Below are positions 16,432 to 24,954 of a stretch of 64,000 nucleotides of DNA, piece after piece (the first letter of the stretch is position 1; each line of letters opens with the position of its first letter). A model generated the notes under the pieces. The model saw only the letters and a program-made list of their open reading frames with translations. It did not search any database and was not told where the DNA came from. A program made the translations under genes and the position numbers. Source of the stretch: Candidatus Zhuqueibacterota bacterium (lineage in GTDB: Bacteria > BS750m-G25); contig JADHWK010000003.1 of assembly GCA_016783505.1 (NCBI GenBank), forward strand, positions 26,227-90,226, written 5' to 3'.

Positions 16432-17484
16432 TTAGAAATGATATTCCATACCGATGAAAGCGAGCCTTTTCTCATAAAACCTATTTCGGTATAGGGATTC
16501 ATTTCGCAACCATCGTATCCGTAGCAGGGCTGATAGTTTTTGGGAAAGGTCTTGTGACAACTCGAGGACAAAGATATTATCCTCCCTGCTTTCAGTATCC
16601 AGGTTAAGGAGCAGAAGTTGGTCAATGGGATCGAGGTAGGTCTTTAATTGCATGGCGGAATAGAACCTGATCATCAAATTAGGGGTTAGGTTTTTGGCAA
16701 ATAGGAGAAAAACATGGTGCCTTTGGTATGAATACCCAAGACTGTTAGAACGGTCGTTCTCAAAGGAATAACTCAATCTTAAAAGAAGTCCCCGGTAGTA
16801 CTCCAGGGAAAAAGATGCAAGATAGATCTTGTCAACCTGGTGCCTGCCGGAACCCAAAGCATTCCGCTGAAAAAATGGTCTGTCCAAATCCATCTTAACT
16901 CCAAACGTCAACTTTTTGAAAAGCCTTTTGGTCAATGAAAATCCCATGGCAGTTGAGGAGTAGTTGAAGAATTCATTAGCAGGACAGGAGAGGAAAGAAT
17001 AGCGGGCGGTCACCTCCCCCCGAATGCCCTTGAGAAGTAAAAATCCCCAAAACAGCTCCCCGTGACCCAGCCAGTAGTCCCTTTGGTCATCGCCGTAGTT
17101 CTTATTTCGCAACCTACCCCCCGCCCCCAGGACCCCCCCCTGTCTTAACCGGTGCACTCCCATTCCTTCCATTTCGTGGACAAACCGCGTTTCAAGGGGA
17201 TTTCCCATATAAAGACGGTAGCCGCCCCGATAGTTCAAATTTAAAGATAGATCACTCTTGATCGCCGTTTTCTTACCAAGGCTAACTAATAACCCAGCAA
17301 CCCCATCACTAGTGGTCATGTCAGGATCCTCAAAGATATTATTGTCATATCCAGCAATCACTTGCAACTTAGCCTTGAGCTTGGCATCCTGTCCAAGGGC
17401 CATAGGGAAATATAGGGATAAAAAAATGGGTGCACTCAGCAAGGGCATCCACAAGGCAAATCCCTTTCGCCGTAGATTTTCCAT
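16432..17484 (-). CDS. Outer-membrane beta-barrel protein of unknown function
   Basis: The 350-residue product has a signal peptide ending PMALGQ. The remainder is strand-rich with alternating hydrophobic residues and many aromatic ones (LNLNYRGGYRLYMGN, LASFSLEYYRGLLLRLSYSF), and closes with the barrel-like FIGMEYHF, whose final Phe is the usual outer-membrane signal. The opening LQVIAGYDNNIFEDPD is common in outer-membrane beta-barrel proteins that begin with AGYDDNVF. I assign no substrate. It is 264 bases from the coiled-coil gene upstream and may be separately transcribed. Confidence 0.72.
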   Translation of the reverse strand: MENLRRKGFALWMPLLSAPIFLSLYFPMALGQDAKLKAKLQVIAGYDNNIFEDPDMTTSDGVAGLLVSLGKKTAIKSDLSLNLNYRGGYRLYMGNPLETRFVHEMEGMGVHRLRQGGVLGAGGRLRNKNYGDDQRDYWLGHGELFWGFLLLKGIRGEVTARYSFLSCPANEFFNYSSTAMGFSLTKRLFKKLTFGVKMDLDRPFFQRNALGSGRHQVDKIYLASFSLEYYRGLLLRLSYSFENDRSNSLGYSYQRHHVFLLFAKNLTPNLMIRFYSAMQLKTYLDPIDQLLLLNLDTESREDNIFVLELSQDLSQKLSALLRIRWLRNESLYRNRFYEKRLAFIGMEYHF

Positions 17485-17748
17485 ATAATTTCTGTTTTAC
17501 TTTTTAGTCAGCTAAAAACGAATGGGACAAATTAACAGATTCTATCTAAAAAACTGTAACTGTTTGGCCATCTGAAGTTAAAAGACGGCAGAGGGGCTGC
17601 GGAGCAGAGGGGAAAAATCCCTTTTTACTCTTCACTCTTGCTCCTCTGCTCCCCTGCACCCTTGCCCTTCCATTTTGATCAGTCGGGCGCCTGACCGATA
17701 CTTTCCCATTCGTTACTAACTTCACATAACTAAACTGGTATAAAGAAG

Positions 17749-18804
17749 TTATTTTCCTCCGGACTTTTGCCTTTCAGCCTCCTGATAAAATCGCTCCGCT
17801 TTCTGGGACAATTCAGCCGCCTTCTTGACCAGTTCTTCCCTTTCCCGACTTAAGACATCCAACAGGGCGGCCATATCATTAGGTGAGTATAGCTCATCTA
17901 TGACTATTTGTTCCCATAGTTGTTTCCAGGAATCAACTTCATAGGGTACCAATCCGGTTGCCCTGGCTTTAATGGCTAGCCAGTTTCCAGCCGAAAGATC
18001 TCTAACTTCTTCTGCGTAATCAGCGGTCATTGGAGCTGCAGCCTTACCCGATGATCGCAAGCCGCTGGTCGTCGGACCCCCCCTCTCGTCAAACAGGGCC
18101 GCTTCCTTCATAAATTGATCGATCTTCTCCCGTAAAATTCCTTCCTCAGTCACGTCCAATATGCATTGGTCAAGAAGAACACTCCTTGCTCGGAGCCGGT
18201 CTTCCATATCCTTGATCAGATCTGCCTTTTCCCGGATCTCCTCCGGGCCATCCAGGGGGCCGATGGTAACATCAGGGATGGCATCCTCGTCTATCTCTGT
18301 TCTTCCTGTTCTGCCCTCTAGCGCATTCTTCTCCCCCCGCAATTCCATTAATATAAAAAGGATTGCTATCTCCGTTTCCCGGTCTTTATTGAACCTGGCA
18401 TCTTTCAGCGCTCGTCGGTTATAATCAATTTCAATATCATAAAGTTTCTTCAGACTATCTACCGTTGTACGGTGTACCTCTTGGACCCTGGCAATCTGGC
18501 TGCCTACCTGATCGAGCTGGGCCGATAGCTGCTGGGACTTTTTCAAAGCCCGATCGAGATTAAATCTCCCTACGAATCCCAGGTTTTCCTTTTCCTTTAA
18601 ATCCGATATTTTCTGGGCCAGATGGCCAGCTTTCTTGGTTAACTCCTGCTGCTTTTCCTTCAAGGTTAACAATTCCGCTTCGATCTTCTCCACCTCCGCC
18701 CTCTTCCCCTCCAGGTCGCTCCCCTGGCTCTGGACCTTCCCAGTTATAAAAATAAGGATGAGAAAGAGGAACAGGACCGATCTTTTCTTTAACAAGGTCA
18801 TCAT
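17749..18804 (-). CDS. Exported coiled-coil protein, two-component-linked
   Basis: The 351-residue protein has a signal peptide (residues about 6-26) and then a long heptad-rich coiled coil (EGKRAEVEKIEAELLTLKEK...). A charged central region and a second coiled coil at the C-terminus follow (REELVKKAAELSQKAERF). No catalytic motif is seen. It overlaps the sigma-54 response regulator gene by 4 bases (ATGA), so it is probably translated from the same message. It may be part of the periplasmic output or feedback of that signalling system. The function is unknown. Confidence 0.7.
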   Translation of the reverse strand: MMTLLKKRSVLFLFLILIFITGKVQSQGSDLEGKRAEVEKIEAELLTLKEKQQELTKKAGHLAQKISDLKEKENLGFVGRFNLDRALKKSQQLSAQLDQVGSQIARVQEVHRTTVDSLKKLYDIEIDYNRRALKDARFNKDRETEIAILFILMELRGEKNALEGRTGRTEIDEDAIPDVTIGPLDGPEEIREKADLIKDMEDRLRARSVLLDQCILDVTEEGILREKIDQFMKEAALFDERGGPTTSGLRSSGKAAAPMTADYAEEVRDLSAGNWLAIKARATGLVPYEVDSWKQLWEQIVIDELYSPNDMAALLDVLSREREELVKKAAELSQKAERFYQEAERQKSGGK

Positions 18805-20189
18805 TTTATCAAACCATATTTTTGCAATTTGTAGTAAAGGGCACTGGTTCTGATCCCCAACAATCGAGCGGCCTCGGTTTTCACCCCTCCGGCCCGAGCC
18901 AGGGCTTTTTTGATCAATTGCATCTCCGTGGCTCCCAAGGTATCGTTAAGCTTCAGGGTTTCCCCACGGATGGTTGACCAGCCCTGGCCGGGGCCCCACC
19001 GGACCAGCAGCGGCAGATCTTCGGGGTCGATACTATCCCCATCACACAGCACCAGGGCCCGCTCCACCAGGTTTTCCAGCTCCCGAACGTTCCCCGGCCA
19101 ATCATAATCCATCAGCACCCTGATGGCATCCTCCTCCATACGAACGCCCCGCTTGTTAGTCTCCTCACCAATTTTGTTAAGAAAATGCTCCACCAGTAGG
19201 GGGATATCTTCCTTCCGCTCCCTTAAGGGGGGCACCTCAATGGGGATTATGTGCAGCCGGTAATAGAGGTCTTCCCGAAAGTGTCCTTTTTCCACCCGCT
19301 CCAGCAGATCTTTGTTGGTGGCAGCGATTATCCTTACGTCAACCGAGATGGTTACCTCCCCCCCGACCCGTTCAAACTCCTTTTCCTGCAATACCCGGAT
19401 TAGTCTAATCTGGGTATTAGGGGGAATGTCCCCAATCTCATCCAAGAACAAGGTTCCCTTGTCGGCAAGTTCAAAGCGTCCCATCTTACGTTTAATAGCC
19501 CCGGTGAAGGCTCCTTTCTCATGGCCGAAGAGCTCGCTTTCCAACAGCCCCTCGGCCAGGGCTCCGCAGTTGACCCGGATGAAGGGGTTCTGGGCTCGGC
19601 GGCTGGTGAAGTGGATGGCCCGGGCCACCAGCTCCTTTCCCGTGCCGCTTTCTCCGTAAATGAGGACCGAGGAGTCGCTATCGGCAACCTTCTCGATGGT
19701 CCGGTAGACCCCCTGCATTCGGTCCGAACTCCCAACAATTTCCCCGTAGTTGAACCTGACCCCGATCTCCTGGCGAAGGTATTCGTTCTCCCGCCTCAGC
19801 CGCTTCATCCTTTCCCTTTCATCCCGGAGGTCCAGGACTTTCTGAACCTTAACCTCAAGTTCGTGGGGCGAAAAGGGCTTGGTGATAAAGTCGGCCGCCC
19901 CCAGTTTCATAGCCTCAACCGCTAAGTCAATGGTCCCGTAGGCAGTAATCACGATCACATCTACCCTATCCTCCCCGGACTCAGGCTTCAAGTTCCTCAG
20001 AACCTCAATCCCATCTACCTCATCCATCCGATAGTCGGTGATCACCAACTGGGGATTTATCCGTGAAAACAACCGCAGACCTTCGGGACCGCTGGGAGCC
20101 TCGAAGACCTCCTGACCCATACGCTTCAGGATCTGGCAGATCCCCTCCCTCATGGTATCGTTGTCCTCAATGACTAAAATTTTAGCCAA
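18801..20189 (-). CDS. Sigma-54-dependent response regulator (NtrC/AtoC type)
   Basis: The 462-residue protein has three domains. An N-terminal receiver contains the phospho-accepting D52 (VITDYRMDE) and K104. A central AAA+ sigma-54 activator domain contains Walker A GESGTGKE at 179-186, the sigma-54 contact loop GAFTGA at 226-231 and the sensor-region GNVRELENL. A Fis-type helix-turn-helix is at the C-terminus (AARLLGIRTSALYYKLQKYG). Phosphorylation should activate transcription at sigma-54 promoters. The cognate histidine kinase is encoded 276 bases upstream, and the coiled-coil exported protein overlaps downstream. Target promoters are not identified. Confidence 0.95.
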   Translation of the reverse strand: MAKILVIEDNDTMREGICQILKRMGQEVFEAPSGPEGLRLFSRINPQLVITDYRMDEVDGIEVLRNLKPESGEDRVDVIVITAYGTIDLAVEAMKLGAADFITKPFSPHELEVKVQKVLDLRDERERMKRLRRENEYLRQEIGVRFNYGEIVGSSDRMQGVYRTIEKVADSDSSVLIYGESGTGKELVARAIHFTSRRAQNPFIRVNCGALAEGLLESELFGHEKGAFTGAIKRKMGRFELADKGTLFLDEIGDIPPNTQIRLIRVLQEKEFERVGGEVTISVDVRIIAATNKDLLERVEKGHFREDLYYRLHIIPIEVPPLRERKEDIPLLVEHFLNKIGEETNKRGVRMEEDAIRVLMDYDWPGNVRELENLVERALVLCDGDSIDPEDLPLLVRWGPGQGWSTIRGETLKLNDTLGATEMQLIKKALARAGGVKTEAARLLGIRTSALYYKLQKYGLIK

Positions 20190-20205
20190 AACACCACCCT
20201 AATTA

Positions 20206-20480
20206 TAAATCCGAAATTCGAATACCTGCCCGCCACCCACAGGGTTGGACAGACGGGTCGAAATCTCTCAGGGCCGTTGGCTCTACGAGCCAGAGACCGA
20301 AACAAACTCAAATCCCAACTGTTCGGGACAATATCAAAACTCAAGAAATAGGGAATATCATTTTGCCAACCGGAGTTACCCCGAAGCTTCGGGGTAACTC
20401 CAGTTATTGTTTTTATTTTGTTTTAAATTTTGGTCCTCGGTCAGGCGCCGGACTGATCGGATTTTTCAACGTATTTTATT
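20206..20480. repeat. Dispersed intergenic repeat, family X, copy 2
   Basis: The ordered blocks match 1191-1466. This copy contains, at 20372-20401, a perfect 30-bp palindrome (GGAGTTACCCCGAAG and its complement) followed on plus by a T-rich stretch. The right end runs into the last codons of the histidine kinase, so copy 2 forms its C-terminal few codons. Confidence 0.7.
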
Positions 20481-21896
20481 ATTACGGGGTAACCAGATAC
20501 TAAATTTCAACCCCCCACTTTTAAGCCTTTGCGCTCCTATTCTTCCGCCGTTGTCCTCCACCAGCTTCTTGACCATAGCCAGTCCCAGCCCGGTCCCCTG
20601 CTCATGGGTAGTGAAAAAGGGATCGAACAGCTTATGCATCAAATCGTCGGAAATCCCCTTCCCCGTGTCTTCAAAATCAATCACCATCCATTCCCTGTTG
20701 GGGACGGTCCTAATCGTAATCAAGCCACCATCGGGCATGGCCTGTATTGAATTCTTAATTAAGTTCAGGAAAACCTGTTGCAGTTGCCGAGGGTCAACGA
20801 AGATAGTACTGTTCCCCCCCAGTTCTTGTAAATCTATTTTTACCCGGGTTTTTTCCAGGTCGTGGGAAATCACGGCCCGGACTTCTGCCATCACATCGGA
20901 CATCACACAGTGTTTGGGATCAGGTTTGCTGGGCCGGGCGTAGTCCAGAAATTCGTTGATGATACCCTTCAAATTTTTCACCTCCTTCAATATTTTCTGG
21001 GCCCGTTCTCGCTGCTCTTGATCCTCTCCCGATTCATCGGAAATTAGATTGGCGAAAATTTCAATCCCCCCCAGCGGATTTCTGATCTCGTGGGCTACCC
21101 CGGCCAGCATAGTCTTCTGCTGGTGATCCCGGCGGAGGATGTTATCCTTCATGTCGTCCAGGGTCTCAGCCAGGAAGCCTATCTCACCCCCGCTTTTCAC
21201 TGAGATAGGCTTTTGATAGTTGCCGGCGCCGATTTCTTTGGCGGCGACCACCAGTCTTTTGATGGGATTAACAATAGTTTTGGAAAAAAGAACGGCGATT
21301 AAAACAGCTGCTAGAACGCTTATTATCCCGATTATAAATAGGTTTCTCCTGATTGACCGAATTGATGCCAGAAAGGTGGCACTGGCATCCACCCCCAGCA
21401 CCGCCATAACTTCCCCGTTGACAAAAACCGGCCAGTATCCCGACTTATAAAATAAACCGTCAACCCCTTTGAAAAGGACAGAGGCAGCAGGGATACCTTT
21501 GCGAACGGCCCTGAGTTCTACTTCATCGAACCTAAGCTTTGGGTAGTCTATCCCTATGGGAACTCCCTCATCCGTTTCCACTAAACTAAGCAAATTCAGA
21601 TCAAAAAAGTAGATTCTTTTTACGTCGGTATTGAACCTTATACGCATTAGCTTCTGTCTAATGTTTCGATAGGTTCGACTCCCCTCATCCCCTGGTCGTA
21701 GTTGGATTACCCCCTCCCCATCAATCTGGGCGGTTACGGCGCCGGCCACAGCAATCAGCTTCTTACCCAGCTCGTCGTCCAAACTATCCCGGGCTGCGGT
21801 ATAGAGCAAAAATCCGCAGAACCCCACCACGAGGACAACCATAGCAGATAGGACAAAAACCAATCGGCTTAGAATCCTGTTCTTAAGAATTACCAT
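20466..21896 (-). CDS. Membrane sensor histidine kinase
   Basis: The 476-residue kinase has TM1 (about 11-33), an extracytoplasmic sensor domain (34-184, Cache-like), TM2 (185-205), a HAMP linker (206-257) and a HisKA domain with the phospho-accepting H269 in VAHEIRNPL. A HATPase domain follows, with N box NLIKNSIQAMPDGG, G1 FEDTGKGIS and G2 GTGLGLAMVKKL. It should phosphorylate the NtrC-type regulator encoded immediately downstream in the same direction. A TTGATT-17-TATAAT promoter precedes it. The last residues extend into a dispersed repeat. Confidence 0.95.
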   Translation of the reverse strand: MVILKNRILSRLVFVLSAMVVLVVGFCGFLLYTAARDSLDDELGKKLIAVAGAVTAQIDGEGVIQLRPGDEGSRTYRNIRQKLMRIRFNTDVKRIYFFDLNLLSLVETDEGVPIGIDYPKLRFDEVELRAVRKGIPAASVLFKGVDGLFYKSGYWPVFVNGEVMAVLGVDASATFLASIRSIRRNLFIIGIISVLAAVLIAVLFSKTIVNPIKRLVVAAKEIGAGNYQKPISVKSGGEIGFLAETLDDMKDNILRRDHQQKTMLAGVAHEIRNPLGGIEIFANLISDESGEDQEQRERAQKILKEVKNLKGIINEFLDYARPSKPDPKHCVMSDVMAEVRAVISHDLEKTRVKIDLQELGGNSTIFVDPRQLQQVFLNLIKNSIQAMPDGGLITIRTVPNREWMVIDFEDTGKGISDDLMHKLFDPFFTTHEQGTGLGLAMVKKLVEDNGGRIGAQRLKSGGLKFSIWLPRNNKIR

Positions 21897-21960
21897 GGAA
21901 TATTTTTTTATTTCTATAATTTTTTAAATGCAATTATAATGCCAGAGTCGTTACACTTTA

Positions 21961-21989
21961 ATTATAAAGAATATTCTTTTATAAATCAA
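21961..21989 (-). promoter_or_regulatory. Promoter of the histidine kinase gene
   Basis: TTGATT (21989-21984), 17 bp, TATAAT (21966-21961) on minus, about 60 bases before the start codon. Confidence 0.75.
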
Positions 21990-22007
21990 GGATTTTTTGA
22001 AAATAAT

Positions 22008-22045
22008 AATAAAAAAAAGCCCATGGATATAAATCCAATGGGTTT
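22008..22045 (-). terminator. Intrinsic terminator downstream of the helicase unit
   Basis: AAAGCCCATGGA and TCCAATGGGTTT form a stem with a TATAAA-type loop and one mismatch, followed on minus by TTTTTTTT. It ends the helicase transcript after tRNA-like copy A. Confidence 0.75.
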
Positions 22046-22074
22046 TGCATGGTAACAAATTTTAACAAGAAAAA

Positions 22075-22216
22075 TGCTCCAGAGGAGGGATCCTTCAAAA
22101 GCCGGACTTCCACATCGTTCTAGCTCGAACCCCCATCCCGAACCTTCGGGATAACCCGTCTGCCACTCATAAAGTGAGGCGGGCAGGCAGCCACCCGCTA
22201 AATTAAACTACGCAGG
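22075..22216 (-). repeat. Broken tRNA-Asn-like copy A
   Basis: On minus the segment reads as a tRNA-Asn-like sequence: GTAG, GCGGGTGGCTG, TTA, GGGGGTTCGAG and CCCTCCTCTGGAGC blocks in order. It is interrupted three ways. A 33-bp imperfect palindrome (22155-22187) sits inside the anticodon region. The 16-bp palindrome TCCCGAAGGTTCGGGA (22136-22151) replaces the anticodon 3' half and variable loop. About 35 bp (22089-22123) is inserted in the T arm. The 5' acceptor half is diverged. It lies 3' of the helicase gene. Confidence 0.75.
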
Positions 22217-22297
22217 AAGTCTCGTCCCCCATGAGATTTAAGTTCCCTCTCACGCCGCAATGCTGCGCATGGGGATTTACCTTCTTTTTTGTAAAAT

Positions 22298-24052
22298 TTA
22301 TCTATTCTTCCAATATCCCGCATTTACTTCTTCATAAGCTATTCTCTTTTTGTTAATCCAACCTATAAATATTGAACGATTGCCTTCAAATCTACCTGCA
22401 AATCTGGTAGTTGAAATTAAATAACATTTTTTAATAGTACGAGCAAGTGCAACAATCAATTGACATATCTCGATATCAGAAGGATTTTTATTACTTCTAG
22501 GTAAATTCCCTTCATTTAAACCAACTATAAATACATAACCTGCAGAAAGTCCTTTACAACCCACATATGTAGTTAAAGCTACTGATATATAATCGAGAGA
22601 AAAACTTTCCCCCCCATCTCTCTTTTCACCATCTTCATCTTTACTAAATTCTGCCTTTAAATCCTCAAGTTTAACTCTAAAAAAATCCTCTAATATCTCT
22701 CTTTCCTCTCGATTAAGTTCCATATCATTTTTCAATTTTTCAAAAATCCCCAGATTGACTTCGTGTTTCTTAATATAACTTTTTGGTAAATAATCGTATA
22801 ATCGTTTCTCACCATCTTTGAGTGTCTTCTTCAACAAGTTTCCAATATTTTTAATGGGATCGTGTTCTAATAATATCCTCCAACCTAGATTTGAAAATTT
22901 GTCTTCATCTAACAATATCTTATAGCCATCATTAATTGAAATCTTTTTTTGTTCTATCTCTATCTTTCTAAAATGTAGAATGTATTTTTCATCTCGTTTC
23001 AAATAAGAATTTATCTGTTTCAGATATTGCTTAGGACCGGTTATCAAAACCGTATAATCGCCTTTACTATTTGATTCTTTAATTTCATCTAAAGTTAGCT
23101 TATCAATTTCCTGCTCGATAAATTTGGCTACATAAGGAGCATTTTTTTGTTGAACACTACAGTAAGCGTGAATAATTTTAGGATATTTTTTACTATCCTG
23201 TAATTTCTCTGGTAAATAGCAGATATACTCTTTATTAACTCGGTTCATAAGTTTTCCTATTTGTTTGGCTTTATTAATAACATCATCTATAGCTTTAATC
23301 ATCACATAAGGACATCTACTACAAAAGGGTAACATAAATCTTTTGTATTTAGGGTCTTTGAATTTTTCTCTTATATATTGGGGTGAAGCATATTTCAATC
23401 GAGTATAAAGTGCTTGGTCATCGTCTCCAACAATTAAAATAGGACTTTTTGTTTCTAAAATATTTATAAACTCAACTTCCAATTTGTTAAAATCCTGATA
23501 CTCATCAACTACAATCTGGTCGTATTTTGGAACTTCATCTGGTTTTTCTCTAAAATACTCAAGTACTCTAAAAACGGAATCGTCAAAAGATACAGCATTA
23601 TAGTAGTTAGAACGTCTCAAAAAGAAAGAAATATTTTTGCTTTCATAATCAAGCTGTTTAAAACTACGACTAAAATTTGGGTCTTTATTATAACTTATTC
23701 GAGCATCTGATTTTATAATTAACTCTAATTTGGGAAAGAGAATGAAATCATCATCGATACCTTCATGATTAATCTTATGCAATAATTCTTTACAAAAGCT
23801 ATGAAATGTACGTGACTTTGCTATATCTTTTAAATCTTTTTTTAATTTTTCTGCTAAATTATTAATAAAAGTCAAGGCGAGATAATTCCCTTGTTTTCTC
23901 TTCAATAATTCATAAAAGGTATATGTTTTCCCTGTACCAGGACCAGAAACGATAACTTTCTTGGGACACGTAGACTCAAGTATTCTTCTAGTAAATTTAT
24001 TTCTTTCTTCCTCTTGTTTTTTGAGATATGACCTTAATTCTTCTTCATTCAT
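22298..24052 (-). CDS. UvrD/Rep-like superfamily 1 helicase
   Basis: The 584-residue protein has superfamily 1A helicase motifs: Walker A VSGPGTGKT (36-43), motif Ia TFINNLAEK, Walker B IVVDEYQDFN, motif III ILIVGDDDQALY, motif V KGLSAGYVFIVGLNEGNLPR and motif VI VALARTIKKCYLI with the conserved Arg. It is shorter than UvrD (about 720) and lacks large 2B sequence, like the small helicases of mobile and defence loci. It is markedly more AT-rich and Lys/Ile-rich than its neighbours and lies between tRNA-like repeats, so it was probably acquired. A defence or repair role is possible but not shown. A decayed XRE-type gene ends 4 bases before its start. Confidence 0.9.
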   Translation of the reverse strand: MNEEELRSYLKKQEEERNKFTRRILESTCPKKVIVSGPGTGKTYTFYELLKRKQGNYLALTFINNLAEKLKKDLKDIAKSRTFHSFCKELLHKINHEGIDDDFILFPKLELIIKSDARISYNKDPNFSRSFKQLDYESKNISFFLRRSNYYNAVSFDDSVFRVLEYFREKPDEVPKYDQIVVDEYQDFNKLEVEFINILETKSPILIVGDDDQALYTRLKYASPQYIREKFKDPKYKRFMLPFCSRCPYVMIKAIDDVINKAKQIGKLMNRVNKEYICYLPEKLQDSKKYPKIIHAYCSVQQKNAPYVAKFIEQEIDKLTLDEIKESNSKGDYTVLITGPKQYLKQINSYLKRDEKYILHFRKIEIEQKKISINDGYKILLDEDKFSNLGWRILLEHDPIKNIGNLLKKTLKDGEKRLYDYLPKSYIKKHEVNLGIFEKLKNDMELNREEREILEDFFRVKLEDLKAEFSKDEDGEKRDGGESFSLDYISVALTTYVGCKGLSAGYVFIVGLNEGNLPRSNKNPSDIEICQLIVALARTIKKCYLISTTRFAGRFEGNRSIFIGWINKKRIAYEEVNAGYWKNR

Positions 24053-24056
24053 CTCT

Positions 24057-24236
24057 CTAATCTTCTATTACAGGGTCATCAATTGAAATTCCTAAAGCCT
24101 TAGCTGCTTTAATCAAAGTAGAAACTCTCGGGTCTTTTATGCCGCCTGTTGCTAGTTTAATGATGGTATTGTATGAGATATCCGCCTTTCAAGCCAAAGC
24201 TTCTTGAGTCAATCCAATTTTTTTGCTTTTTGCTAT
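24057..24236 (-). pseudogene. Decayed XRE-family helix-turn-helix regulator
   Basis: The minus frame reads SKKIGLTQEALA, a TGA stop, then KADISYNTIIKLATGGIKDP, RVSTLIKAAKALGISIDD and PVIED. This is an XRE/Cro HTH domain with a nonsense codon between helices 2 and 3 and no start codon: the N-terminus runs into a terminator and tRNA-like copy B. The stop is followed after 4 bases by the helicase ATG, which suggests they formed one operon. The TGA falls at a Lys/Glu position, so recoding is unlikely. Confidence 0.75.
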
Positions 24237-24262
24237 AAAAAAAGGGGCTTAAATCCCTTTTC
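24237..24262 (-). terminator. Intrinsic terminator of the GIY-YIG unit
   Basis: The stem AAAAGGG/CCCCTTTT has an ATTTAAG loop and is followed on minus by a T-run. It is located after tRNA-like copy B. Confidence 0.7.
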
Positions 24263-24268
24263 TATTAA

Positions 24269-24326
24269 GCTCCGGAGGAGGGACTCGAACCCCCATCCCG
24301 AACCTTCGGGATAACAGCCACCCGCT
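24269..24326 (-). repeat. Broken tRNA-Asn-like copy B (3' two-thirds)
   Basis: It keeps the tRNA-Asn acceptor 3' strand CTCCGGAGC, the T arm with GGGGGTTCGAGTCCC, and GCGGGTGGCTG. The 16-bp palindrome (within 24295-24312) replaces the anticodon 3' half and variable loop. The 5' acceptor and D arm are absent, and the copy begins exactly at the GIY-YIG stop codon. It looks like the distal attachment-site copy of an insertion into tRNA-Asn. Confidence 0.75.
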
Positions 24327-24607
24327 TAAGTCTGAATATGATACTCTCCGGAAATCAACTTCTTAATGAACCCCTTACTCTTCTGGAATTTTACAAACCG
24401 TTCCGCCCTTTGAGCAGAAATACGATCAGAAAATTCCAAAGTGAAAATCAGTTTCCAAGGGCGTCCTCGCTTAGTCCATCCCTTTTGACTGGTATTATGA
24501 TATAAAAGTCTCTCTTCCGGGTCACGAGATATACCAGTGTAGTATTTTTCCAGTTTATCAGAATAAAGAATGTATAAATAACAGGGATCTCGATTAGAGT
24601 ATTGCAT
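24326..24607 (-). CDS. GIY-YIG nuclease family protein
   Basis: This 93-residue protein is a stand-alone GIY-YIG domain of the UPF0213/YhbQ-like group (COG2827). The signature YLYILYSDKLEKYYTGIS is at residues 11-28, with the catalytic Arg in DPEERLLYHN and a Glu in AERFVKFQKSKGF. It could nick or cleave DNA; small members are of unknown biological role. The ATG lies 11 bases after the 3' end of tRNA-Asn on the same strand, and its stop codon touches tRNA-like copy B. It is thus bracketed by tRNA-derived repeats like a small insertion cassette. Confidence 0.9.
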   Translation of the reverse strand: MQYSNRDPCYLYILYSDKLEKYYTGISRDPEERLLYHNTSQKGWTKRGRPWKLIFTLEFSDRISAQRAERFVKFQKSKGFIKKLISGEYHIQT

Positions 24608-24617
24608 AAATTAAAAG

Positions 24618-24689
24618 CTCCGGAGGAGGGACTTGAACCCCCAACCTAGTGGTTAACAGCCACCCGCTCTCCCATTGAGCTACTCCGGA
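24618..24689 (-). tRNA. tRNA-Asn (anticodon GTT)
   Basis: A complete 72-nt cloverleaf is on minus: acceptor TCCGGAG/CTCCGGA, D stem GCTC/GAGC, anticodon stem GGTGG/CCACT around CTGTTAA, T stem GGGGG/CCCTC around TTCAAGT, and discriminator G. CCA is not encoded. It is the only intact copy among five related sequences within 3.5 kb and serves as the reference for the broken copies. Confidence 0.93.
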
Positions 24690-24759
24690 ACAGAACATCA
24701 AAAATCACTTGAACATAAAATCCAAAATTCTATCCTAAAATCCGTAGTAACAAAAAAAT

Positions 24760-24829
24760 GGACTCGAACCCCCATCCCGAATCTTCGGGATAACAGCCAC
24801 CCGTCCCGATCCTTCGGGACTACTCCGGA
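24760..24829 (-). repeat. Broken tRNA-Asn-like copy D
   Basis: Read on minus: TCCGGAGTAG, then palindrome TCCCGAAGGATCGGGA (24804-24819) in place of the D arm, CGGGTGGCTGTTA, then TCCCGAAGATTCGGGA (24775-24790) in place of the anticodon 3' half and variable loop, then TGGGGGTTCGAGTCC. The 3' acceptor strand is missing. It lies downstream of the DUF2283 gene. A further degraded piece (CCCCCATCCCGAAAC) follows at 24857-24871. Confidence 0.75.
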
Positions 24830-24954
24830 TTTTTTACAACAAACTATTATTTCTACCCCCATCCCGAAACTTCAGAATCAGGTACAGATGGGTCTTAGGT
24901 TTTCTATTATACTGTTATTGCCAGTTTTAGTTAGTTCATTTAAAATTTACCGAC

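Noticed and set aside
24180..24200. TGA in the XRE gene as selenocysteine
   Set aside because: The codon falls at a Lys/Glu position of an HTH, the N-terminus is also missing, and no hairpin follows; it is decay.
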